From contig DCGQ01000024.1 in NCBI GenBank assembly GCA_002314635.1, forward strand, positions 1-37,983: a stretch of 37,983 nt of DNA, read 5' to 3'. Numbering within the stretch: position 1 is the stretch's first letter; each line of letters opens with the position of its first letter. The position numbers and the translations under genes are program-made. Shown here piece after piece: positions 1 through 7,036 of the stretch. The notes under the pieces are model-generated. The model was not told the DNA's origin. It saw nothing but the letters and a program-made list of their open reading frames with translations, and ran no database searches. The DNA comes from Clostridiales bacterium UBA1774. Its GTDB lineage: Bacteria; Bacillota; Clostridia; Oscillospirales; Oscillospiraceae.

Positions 1-618
1 CATGTGGCTTACATCAGCGGCTACCCCGACAGCAGTGTGCGTCCCTTCGGCAACATCACCCGCGCTGAAACCGCCATGATGTTCTATCGTCTGCTGCTGG
101 ACAAGGATGTGGAAATCACCAAGACCTTCACCGATGTGAACGGCGACGAGTGGTACGCCACCGCTGTTGCCACGCTGGCCAGCATGGGCATCATCAACGG
201 CTACGAGGATAATACCTTCCGCGCCGGCCAGTCCATCACCCGCGCCGAGTTCACCGCCATCGCCATGCGCTTTGCCTACGCGGTGGATGGAAACAAGACC
301 TTCATTGACGTGCCAGACGGCTACTGGGCCGAAGTGTGGATCGCCTCCGCCGCCACCTATGGCTGGATCGAAGGCTACAACGACAACACCTTCCGTCCCG
401 CCGGCAACATCACCCGCGCCGAGGCTGCCACCATCATCAACCGTATGCTGGAGCGCAGCGCCGATGAGGCGTATGTGGACGAGCACAAGGCCGAGTTGAA
501 CCAGTTCACCGACCTGAAGGACAACAGCCTGTGGTACTACTACGATATGCAGGAAGCCTGCAACGCGCATGAGTACTCCATCGCGCTGACCGACGGCAAG
601 GAATACTGGAACCGCTGA
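1..618 (+). CDS. SLH-domain surface protein, C-terminal part (5' end outside window)
   Basis: The reading frame is open from base 1, so only the last 205 codons are present and the true start lies to the left. Three S-layer-homology repeats are visible, each ending in a GY-x-D-x-(T/S)-x-R-P-x-x-x-I-T-R-A-E type motif (about codons 7-22, 62-82 and 122-142). They are followed by a 55-residue tail ending in DGKEYWNR. SLH triplets normally bind pyruvylated secondary cell-wall polymer and anchor exported proteins to the Gram-positive cell surface. The N-terminal functional part of the protein is missing, so its role cannot be named. A strong terminator follows 10 bases after the stop, so this is the last gene of its transcript. 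Confidence 0.9.
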   Translation, partial: HVAYISGYPDSSVRPFGNITRAETAMMFYRLLLDKDVEITKTFTDVNGDEWYATAVATLASMGIINGYEDNTFRAGQSITRAEFTAIAMRFAYAVDGNKTFIDVPDGYWAEVWIASAATYGWIEGYNDNTFRPAGNITRAEAATIINRMLERSADEAYVDEHKAELNQFTDLKDNSLWYYYDMQEACNAHEYSIALTDGKEYWNR

Positions 619-627
619 GTAACAAGG

Positions 628-670
628 AATGCACGGTCTGTCTCTGAAAAGGGACAGGCCGTGCATTTTT
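628..670 (+). terminator. Rho-independent terminator after SLH gene
   Basis: Arms at 628-644 and 651-667 pair over 17 positions with G-U wobbles. They enclose a 6-base TGAAAA loop, and a T-run at 666-670 follows. It ends the SLH transcript before the MATE promoter. Confidence 0.9.
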
Positions 671-720
671 GCACCCGCAGATATTCCGGAAAAGCTATGA
701 CATAGAACCTGAGATAGCAC

Positions 721-749
721 TTGCACCGGAGGAAGAAAGAATATATAAT
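721..749 (+). promoter_or_regulatory. Sigma-A-type promoter for the first MATE gene
   Basis: TTGCAC at 721-726 and a perfect TATAAT at 744-749 are separated by exactly 17 bases. They sit 41 bases upstream of the ATG at 791, with a GGGAAG ribosome site between. Confidence 0.8.
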
Positions 750-790
750 TAGCAACATATTAAGTAAAGAGAAAGGGAAGTGAGAATACA

Positions 791-2170
791 ATGCCGAATC
801 CTGCGGGCGGCCATCGGGTAGGCGCCGATCTCACAGAGGGACACATCACAAAAACACTGATCCGGTTTGCAATTCCCCTGCTGCTGGCGAACCTGATCCA
901 GCAGCTTTACAACACCGTTGACCTGATCATCATCGGCCAGTTTGCCGGAAGCGCCGGAACCGTGGGCACCTCCACCGGCGGCGACATGGCCAATTTCCTG
1001 ACGCTGGTGGGCATGGGATTTTCCAGCGCCGGTCAGGTCTACATCGCCCAGCTGGCAGGCGCCAAGGACGAAAAGAAGATCAAAAATGCCATCGGCACCC
1101 TGATGACCCTGATGCTGGTGGGCGGCGTGGTGCTGGGCATCGTGGGCGCCTGCGTCAACCAGCCCTTCCTGCACCTGCTGAATACGCCGGAGGAGGCCTT
1201 CCGGCAGGCGACCCAGTACATGATCGTCACCTGTCTGGGTATGCCCTTCATTTACGGCTACAACGCGGTCTGCGGCATTCTCCGCGGCATGGGCGAATCC
1301 AAGCGCCCGCTGTATTTCGTCTCCATCGCGGCAGTCTCCAATGTGGTGCTGGACCTGTTCTTCGTGGCTGTGCTGGACATGGCCTCTCTGGGCACCGCCA
1401 TCGCCACCGTAATGGCACAGGCCATCTCCTGCATCGCGGGCATCGTGTTCCTGTATAAGCGGCAGGAGCAGTTCGGCTTCGACTTCCGCCTTTCCAGCTT
1501 CAGGCTGCACAAGGAGCCGCTGAAGGTCATCTTCAAGCTGGGCATCCCCAAGGCGGCGCAGATGGCGCTGATCGATGTTTCCATGATGTACTGCAGCTCG
1601 CAGGTCAATTCCTACGGTCTGGTCGCAGCCGCCACCAACAATATCGGCAACAAGATCACCCGCTTCTCCAACATTGTGACCATGAGCGTGGATACCGCTG
1701 CCGCCGCCATGATCGGTCAGAATCTGGGCGCCAGAAAGTACGATCGGGCGAAGAAGGTGGTTTACAAGGCTCTGATCGTCTCCAGCATCATGGCCGCGCT
1801 GAACTGCCTGCTGGCGCTGACCGTGCCGAAGCAGATCTTCCGCATTTTCAGCGAGGATCCGGAGGTCATCGAATTCAGCGTGATCTTTATGCGGATCAAT
1901 GTGATCACCTTCATTCTGGCCGGCATCATGGGCCCCTACAGCGCCATGATCACCGGCGACGGCAATGCGAACCTGAGCCTGTTGATCGGCATTCTGGACG
2001 GCGTTGTGCTGCGAATCGGCATCAGCGTGTTCATGGCCAATGTGCTGGACTTCGGCGTGCTGGGTTATTTCTACGGCAACGCACTGGCCCGCATTGCACC
2101 CTGCTTCATCACCACGATCTATTTCTATTCCGGCAGGTGGAAACGCCGGAAGCTGCTGGTAGAGCAGTAA
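791..2170 (+). CDS. MATE family multidrug/cation antiporter
   Basis: The product is a 459-residue integral membrane protein of typical MATE length with about twelve hydrophobic segments. It shows family features: an N-terminal cytoplasmic stretch leading into a first helix with the FAIPLLLANLIQQLYNTVD signature, a paired second half (LGIPKAAQMALIDVSM), and a G-Q-N-x-G-A motif near residue 310. MATE proteins exchange Na+ or H+ for cationic drugs or metabolites across the cytoplasmic membrane. The substrate cannot be told from sequence. The gene has its own promoter and is followed by a hairpin terminator, so it is probably monocistronic. The start at 791 is chosen for the AGGGAAG ribosome site just upstream. 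Confidence 0.93.
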   Translation: MPNPAGGHRVGADLTEGHITKTLIRFAIPLLLANLIQQLYNTVDLIIIGQFAGSAGTVGTSTGGDMANFLTLVGMGFSSAGQVYIAQLAGAKDEKKIKNAIGTLMTLMLVGGVVLGIVGACVNQPFLHLLNTPEEAFRQATQYMIVTCLGMPFIYGYNAVCGILRGMGESKRPLYFVSIAAVSNVVLDLFFVAVLDMASLGTAIATVMAQAISCIAGIVFLYKRQEQFGFDFRLSSFRLHKEPLKVIFKLGIPKAAQMALIDVSMMYCSSQVNSYGLVAAATNNIGNKITRFSNIVTMSVDTAAAAMIGQNLGARKYDRAKKVVYKALIVSSIMAALNCLLALTVPKQIFRIFSEDPEVIEFSVIFMRINVITFILAGIMGPYSAMITGDGNANLSLLIGILDGVVLRIGISVFMANVLDFGVLGYFYGNALARIAPCFITTIYFYSGRWKRRKLLVEQ

Positions 2171-2180
2171 AAAACGATAT

Positions 2181-2220
2181 AAAACGGGGCGGCCTCAGAA
2201 ATGAGGCCGCCTTGCGGTTT
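2181..2220. terminator. Bidirectional terminator between MATE and calpain-like genes
   Basis: A perfect 10-bp GC-rich stem (2188-2197 with 2202-2211) is closed by a GAAA tetraloop. It is flanked by an A-run on the left and a T-rich stretch on the right, so it can stop both the + MATE transcript and the - calpain transcript, whose 3' ends converge here. Confidence 0.85.
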
Positions 2221-2227
2221 TATGGAA

Positions 2228-5023
2228 TCAGGGCCCTTCCTTGGCCGCAGCCTTCTTCATTGAAGGCTGCGCGGGTTTTTTCGCGTTCATCTCCTGCAGG
2301 CTGTTCAGCGCCTGCTGCACCTGTTCCCGGGTCTTTTCGTTGCGGGATGGCTTCTGACCTACCGCCAGCAGCGCCTGCTGCTGATCCAGATCCTTTTTCA
2401 GGACGTTCATCAGCTGCGGCTTTTTGCTCGCCCAGGGCTGCAGCGGCTTTTCCAGCGTGCAGACACTCCGGATGCTGACGGCGGTGCACATGCGGAGCAT
2501 GGCCCGGTCGGAGGGCGACTTTCCGGCGGCGAAATTCTCGTTGATCTGGGCGCACTTATTGTCCAGATACTGGTCGGACTGCTTCTGCAGCTTCTGAATC
2601 TGCTGGGCCAGCGCTGCGTAGTCCGGCTCCTTTTTGCCCTTTGTCACATTTTTCAGATCCTTGTTCAGCGCATACAGCGTATCGCGCATGGCGTTGAACT
2701 GCTTCGTATTGGTCATGACAAAGAACTCATCCGTGGCTTTCAGGTCGTTGGTATTCTTCTCGATATTCTGGGCGAAGGCCTTCAGCCGATCCGGGTCCTT
2801 CAGCATATCGGTCAGCTCCTGCAGCTCGGTGCGTTCGTTGCGCTCCTGCAGCGTTTCGCTGTCCTTCAGAAGCTGGGACCGCTCCGCTTCGCTCTGCGGC
2901 TGCCGGTCCTGGGGGGAGGGAGCATTCTGCCGGATGCCCAGCTCTTCCTCCTCGGACGCCTCGGCAATCGTGTCCAGATGGTTTTTCCGCTCCGGGTCGT
3001 CCTTCGGATCCACTTGCTTGTCCTCGCCGGAAGGCTGTTCCGGCGCTTTCGGCTCCGGACGACGCTTCGCTTCCTGCTGCAGATCTGCCATGATTTCCTC
3101 TTCGGGACTCTGATACTGTTCCTTTGCCAGCCGCTCCTTTTCTACCTGAGACCGCAGCTTGACCCCCTTGGGCAGCTCGTTCAGAATGGACTTTTCATCC
3201 TCCGCCAGCAGATGGTCGGGGAAAATCGGTGTTCCGTATTTTTCCGGAAGCATCAGCTTCTTTTTATTGTCCTTTAGAAACTGCCGGTAGACCGGGACTT
3301 CTTTCTTCATTTCCGTGGGCGTCAGCTTCTGATCCGGATCGGAGTACTCCCGGGCGTTGAGATCAAACACTTCCTCTGCGAACTGAGCGGAAATACCCGT
3401 AAACTGGGAAAAGTGACCCATGAAATCCTTCAGCTCCAGATTGAAGGTGCCCATGTTGTCCATACCGGCATTCATAGTAGAGCTGATGGTGGCGTCATTG
3501 CTTTTCAGGATACCGTTCTCATACTTGCAGGAGTACATGGCATAGGGATCCCGCACCTGGACGAAGTATTTGCCGTCCTTCTCAAAGACCTTGTTGACGC
3601 CGTAGATATGGCCGGGATGGAGACCCACATCCGTGGTGATCTTTTTCTGATTTTCCAGCTTATAGCGCTCCGGGATGGCGGTAACGATCTCACCCCGTTG
3701 GTTAATGTTCTTATACATGACCTCGTAAAAGCGCATTTCCTCGGGCAGATAGTAATCCGGGTGATTGGGATAGTTGCCGTCCTTATCCCGTTTATCCAGA
3801 TCACCGATACCCATGAAGCCAATATTGGCATTTACGTAGTGTTCCGGCAGGAACGCATCCAGAAAATCGGAGGAGTAGCCCACCCACATGCTGCCCATGC
3901 CGCTGGCAGCCTTTTTCTGTTCAGCCTGCAGATTCTTCAGACGCTGCTCTGCACGCTCCTTCTGATATGCCGTTTCAAAATTGCCGGCCTTCACCAGCTC
4001 CGCCTGTTCCTCCGCCTGTTTCTTCAGATCCGGCGCCACATACTCCTTATTATACTCCGCATAGGCCTTTTCCAGCATCTGCGCCCACAGGCAGGAGGAA
4101 GCATACACATTGTGACCGCCCACGGTCTTGTTGACGGTCTTATTAACGGTGATATACACCGGCTCCTTGACCTTCGATTTGTCCTCCAGCGTTTTCGTCT
4201 GATAGAACCGGACGGTAACGGTGTCTCCGTTGTCCCGCATGGAGTCCTTGATCTGCTTCGGACGGGAAGCGGCCAGACGCTGCAGGCCGGACATCACATA
4301 GCAGTCCCACAGACTGACGCCCTGCTTGATATCGTTGGGACTGGGCATATGGGGGAACAGCGCATCATTGGTCTTTGTCCACTTGCTGAGACGGCCCAGC
4401 AGCACATCCTGCGGTTCCTTGATGGGTTCCAGACTCAGCTCGGCTGGGTTCACACCGGCCTCCTTCAGATCCAGACCGCCATACAGCTCGTTGGTCAGCG
4501 GCTGGTGCACGGCGGCCAGCTTGGTGAGGGTACTGCGGCAGCGCTGCAATTTCGCACGGTCTGCAGGGGACATACCGGTCTCCGACAGAATATCACCGGG
4601 TTTGTGTTCGATCTCTCTAATCTGCTCCTGCAGATTTTTGATATACGCCTGACTTTTGGCCATATAGACCTTCAGCGCGTTCTGCTGGGAGGCGCGGCCA
4701 TTGGCGGTGATGTAGTCGCGGACATGGCACATCAGGTCCTTCACAGCCTGACCGGACTCGGGATCGTTATAAAGCTTCTCGCTTTCCACGGCCAAATGAC
4801 GGAAATGCTCCGCCGTGGCCTTGTCGCCGTTGTTGTCATAAATCTCTGCCTGTGATACGGATTCGTAGCCGCTGCTGGCGGCAGGATCCTTTTCCGGGTC
4901 AGTGAAGGTCAGCTCAGTGCCGTTTTCCTCCGGGGTCAGCATGTGTGCCACGTGGCTGCCGGGCGTGACACCGAATTTCAGTTCGCTGGCTTTTACACCG
5001 TAAAGACGCCTGATTTCATCCAT
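2228..5023 (-). CDS. Calpain-like (family C2) cysteine protease with flanking helical repeats
   Basis: The product has 931 residues and no signal peptide or membrane segment. The central part (about 230-545) matches the calpain catalytic core in order: KQG-x4-DC with candidate nucleophile C241; a beta stretch with VRFY and PVYITV; CLWAQMLEKAYAEY, nearly the calpain LW-x-x-LLEKAYAK motif; GHIYGV with candidate base H472; VRDPYA with D492 where calpains carry Asn (RNPWG); and DFMGHFSQ, like calpain DFLRHF. A charged coiled-coil insert (about 325-372) separates Cys and His more than in animal calpains. Helical repeats flank the core (about 70-175 and 765-860) and contain the related strings MSPADRAKLQRC and KSPSDRAMLRMC. 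A Pro/Glu-rich linker lies at about 640-720. The start is supported by GGAGG 6-10 bases upstream. Family call is strong; activity, target and location are unknown. Similar repeats occur in two products of the T4SS-like operon starting at 7037. Confidence 0.8.
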   Translation of the reverse strand: MDEIRRLYGVKASELKFGVTPGSHVAHMLTPEENGTELTFTDPEKDPAASSGYESVSQAEIYDNNGDKATAEHFRHLAVESEKLYNDPESGQAVKDLMCHVRDYITANGRASQQNALKVYMAKSQAYIKNLQEQIREIEHKPGDILSETGMSPADRAKLQRCRSTLTKLAAVHQPLTNELYGGLDLKEAGVNPAELSLEPIKEPQDVLLGRLSKWTKTNDALFPHMPSPNDIKQGVSLWDCYVMSGLQRLAASRPKQIKDSMRDNGDTVTVRFYQTKTLEDKSKVKEPVYITVNKTVNKTVGGHNVYASSCLWAQMLEKAYAEYNKEYVAPDLKKQAEEQAELVKAGNFETAYQKERAEQRLKNLQAEQKKAASGMGSMWVGYSSDFLDAFLPEHYVNANIGFMGIGDLDKRDKDGNYPNHPDYYLPEEMRFYEVMYKNINQRGEIVTAIPERYKLENQKKITTDVGLHPGHIYGVNKVFEKDGKYFVQVRDPYAMYSCKYENGILKSNDATISSTMNAGMDNMGTFNLELKDFMGHFSQFTGISAQFAEEVFDLNAREYSDPDQKLTPTEMKKEVPVYRQFLKDNKKKLMLPEKYGTPIFPDHLLAEDEKSILNELPKGVKLRSQVEKERLAKEQYQSPEEEIMADLQQEAKRRPEPKAPEQPSGEDKQVDPKDDPERKNHLDTIAEASEEEELGIRQNAPSPQDRQPQSEAERSQLLKDSETLQERNERTELQELTDMLKDPDRLKAFAQNIEKNTNDLKATDEFFVMTNTKQFNAMRDTLYALNKDLKNVTKGKKEPDYAALAQQIQKLQKQSDQYLDNKCAQINENFAAGKSPSDRAMLRMCTAVSIRSVCTLEKPLQPWASKKPQLMNVLKKDLDQQQALLAVGQKPSRNEKTREQVQQALNSLQEMNAKKPAQPSMKKAAAKEGP

Positions 5024-5184
5024 GGTCTGTTCCTCCTTCGGACAGGTCGGTTCTGCCCGGTATTTCTCATGATCAAGTGAATTGCGCCCGGTGGGCGAAT
5101 CCGATGCAAGCGGAAATCTCCTGCTGCCCTCAATACCTGCGGCAGCCGGGAAAGGTTACAGCAAATTCTCCTGAACTTTTTGTC

Positions 5185-5213
5185 AGTATACTTTATCACA
5201 AATCAAAATGCAA
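5185..5213 (-). promoter_or_regulatory. Promoter of the calpain-like gene
   Basis: On the minus strand TTGCAT (5213-5208) and TATACT (5190-5185) are 17 bases apart, about 160 bases upstream of the start codon at 5023. The -10 is followed by GACAAAAA, a string also found after the -10 of the sensor-kinase promoter at 36863. The long 5' leader has no recognised riboswitch. Confidence 0.65.
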
Positions 5214-5229
5214 ATATGAAAATAAAAGG

Positions 5230-5254
5230 GGGGAATTTTCCGTGAAAACTCCCC
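5230..5254 (-). terminator. Terminator after second MATE gene
   Basis: On the minus strand an 11-bp stem with one G-U pair (5254-5244 with 5240-5230) and a 3-base loop is followed by CCTTTTATTTT. It lies 33 bases after the MATE stop codon and just before the calpain promoter. Confidence 0.75.
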
Positions 5255-5286
5255 GAGGATTTGTTCTCTCCTGCTGCCTTATTCGC

Positions 5287-6645
5287 TTATGTCCCGCCGT
5301 CCAGCTTCCGCTGCGCCCGACGCAGCAGGAAGCGGTACATACTGAGCACCAGCACGATGGCCACCGACCATGCGATGGGGTAGGAGATGTAGAGATGGAA
5401 CAGGCTGCGGTGGTTGGGGAAATAGAAGGCCGCCCAGCACAGCCGAAGTCCGAACAGCGCCACGATGTTCACCGCCGCAGGCTCTGCCGAGATGCCGTAA
5501 CCCCGCAGGGAGGAATTGAGGCTGCTCATCACCCCGTAAAGGAAGGCCATGGTTGCCACCGCCTTCACCCGATCCACGCCGAAGGCCACCGCCTCCGGTG
5601 CTTCCGGCAGAAACAGCCGCAGAATGGGGTAGCGGAGGAAGAAGCCGAACCAGCCCATGATCAGACCGCTGAGTACGGTGATGGCCATGCTGTTGAGTAA
5701 GATAGTACGGCTGCGGTCATGCTGCTTCGCGCCTGCGTTCTGCCCGGTGAAAACGGTGCAGGCCTGGGTGAAGCTTTCCATGGTGCTGAAAATGATGCCG
5801 TCAATGGTCAGCGCTGCCGAGTTGCCGGATACCGCCATGCTGCCCAGTGAGTTCACCGCCGTCTGCAGCGGGATATCCGAGGCGGCCAGCATGGCCACCT
5901 GCAGTCCGGCGGGAACGCCGATTTTCAGGATCCGCGCCACCTTCTCCCTGCGGAGGCACAGCTCCCGCAGATTCAGGCGGGCAGGCTCAGGCCAGTGCAG
6001 CAGCGCCCGGATGCCCAGCACGGCGGAAAGATACTGGGTCAGCACTGTGGCAGCGGCCACGCCCGCCACATCCCAGTGGAAAACCGCTACGAACAGGATG
6101 TTCAGCAGCAGATTGGCGGCACCGGAGACGGCCAGAAACAGCAGGGGGTGCCGACTGTCCCCCTTGGCCCGCATCAGAGCCGCGGCGGTATTGTATACCA
6201 TCTGAGCGGGAATGCAGAGGAAGTACAGCCGCAGATACAGCACGGCGCTGTCCAGCACATCCTCCGGCGCGTGCATCATCCGCAGCACCGGCGCGGACAG
6301 CACTTCGCCCAGCCCCAGCACGAACACGCCCACCAGCAGGCTCAGCAGCAGGGAAACGTGCATGGTTTCCCGGAACCCGGTCTCGTTGCCGCTGCCGCAG
6401 TCGTTGGCCGCGCAGACGGTGACGCCGGTGGCCAGTCCGCCGAAAAAGCTGATGATCAGCATCACAAAGGAGAAGGTGGCGCCCACGGCGGCCAGCGCCT
6501 GTGCACCGGCAAAGCGGCCTACCACCAGACTGTCCGCCGAGCTGAACAGCATCTGCAGCCAGCCGGTCAGCACCAGCGGCACGGAGAAGCGCAGCAGCGG
6601 TTTCAGCACAGGGCCATGCAGCATATCCACGGTATTCTTTTTCAT
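5287..6645 (-). CDS. MATE family efflux transporter (second copy type)
   Basis: The product is a 452-residue polytopic membrane protein with two related halves. Each half opens with a MATE-type helix (PLLRFSVPLVLTGWLQMLFSSAD, with SSADSLVVGRFAG just after, and LKIGVPAGLQVAMLAASD), and T-G-Q-N-x-G-A lies in the second half. It is a probable Na+- or H+-driven exporter with unknown substrate. The open frame extends to 6906, but the start at 6645 is preferred: GGGAGG lies 7 bases upstream, the residues just after it (MKKNTVDMLHG) lead straight into the first helix, and the upstream 87 residues look random. It is clearly divergent from the MATE at 791, so this is not a recent duplication. It is transcribed toward the calpain gene but separated from it by a terminator and a promoter. 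Confidence 0.9.
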   Translation of the reverse strand: MKKNTVDMLHGPVLKPLLRFSVPLVLTGWLQMLFSSADSLVVGRFAGAQALAAVGATFSFVMLIISFFGGLATGVTVCAANDCGSGNETGFRETMHVSLLLSLLVGVFVLGLGEVLSAPVLRMMHAPEDVLDSAVLYLRLYFLCIPAQMVYNTAAALMRAKGDSRHPLLFLAVSGAANLLLNILFVAVFHWDVAGVAAATVLTQYLSAVLGIRALLHWPEPARLNLRELCLRREKVARILKIGVPAGLQVAMLAASDIPLQTAVNSLGSMAVSGNSAALTIDGIIFSTMESFTQACTVFTGQNAGAKQHDRSRTILLNSMAITVLSGLIMGWFGFFLRYPILRLFLPEAPEAVAFGVDRVKAVATMAFLYGVMSSLNSSLRGYGISAEPAAVNIVALFGLRLCWAAFYFPNHRSLFHLYISYPIAWSVAIVLVLSMYRFLLRRAQRKLDGGT

Positions 6646-6669
6646 CGGATTGCCTCCCGTTTTTTCGCC

Positions 6670-6675
6670 AGTATA
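6670..6675 (-). promoter_or_regulatory. Possible -10 element of the second MATE gene
   Basis: TATACT on the minus strand lies 25 bases from the start codon, leaving a very short leader. No good -35 is seen at 17 bases, so the call is weak. Confidence 0.4.
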
Positions 6676-6846
6676 ACAGGCTTTTGCGGAAAATGCCAGT
6701 GGCTCCGAAGCCATGGAGCGGGATTCTTCCGGCGGAAAAGCGCCGAAAGAGGTTCCGTTCAGCCGGAGAAAACCCGCGCGCAGCAGGGAATACGCCTGCA
6801 GCGCGTCTTTTTTTGCCATTTTGCGGGAGCGCAGGCCGCTCCGCTG

Positions 6847-6875
6847 TTGACGGAGCAGGAAAACGATGATAAAAT
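6847..6875 (+). promoter_or_regulatory. Upstream promoter of the T4SS-like operon
   Basis: TTGACG (6847-6852) and TAAAAT (6870-6875) are separated by 17 bases, five of six matches in each box. Transcripts from here would carry a leader of about 155 bases before the ATG at 7037. Confidence 0.6.
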
Positions 6876-6951
6876 ACTCCATTGTAATATGCCATAATAG
6901 GCGCAATAGGACGAAATTACCGAAAAATTTTCCGAAACCCGGTGTAACCTT

Positions 6952-6979
6952 TTGCCTGCGTTTCGACTATTCCTATAAA
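6952..6979 (+). promoter_or_regulatory. Downstream promoter candidate of the T4SS-like operon
   Basis: TTGCCT (6952-6957) and TATAAA (6974-6979) with a 16-base spacer would start transcripts about 50 bases before the ATG. The match is moderate. Confidence 0.45.
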
Positions 6980-7036
6980 ATACGCAAAAACCGAAAAGTT
7001 TGATTCCGCCGTTTTGCGGAGAGGGAGATATCAGCC

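Larger units (their letters stand above)
6646..7036. other. Divergent control region between MATE and the T4SS-like operon
   Basis: This stretch of 391 bases holds no convincing gene. For the minus-strand MATE, a TATACT -10 lies at 6675-6670 with no clear -35. For the plus-strand operon, two promoter candidates are seen (6847-6875 and 6952-6979). The stretch 6676-6840 shows only short GC-rich inverted repeats. Bases 6880-6990 are distinctly AT-rich. Confidence 0.6.

Noticed and set aside
3413..4855. 480-codon plus-strand frame inside the calpain-like gene
   Set aside because: It is an antisense shadow. The minus-strand frame has recognisable catalytic motifs and a promoter, and this one has neither.
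5077..5700. 207-codon plus-strand frame crossing the calpain promoter and MATE 3' end
   Set aside because: It crosses a promoter and a terminator of genes on the other strand, has Gln/His-rich random-looking sequence, and has no ribosome site.
6646..6906. In-frame N-terminal extension of the second MATE protein (87 residues)
   Set aside because: It has no ribosome site and composition unlike MATE proteins. The ATG at 6645 with GGGAGG fits better, and a -10 lies between the two.
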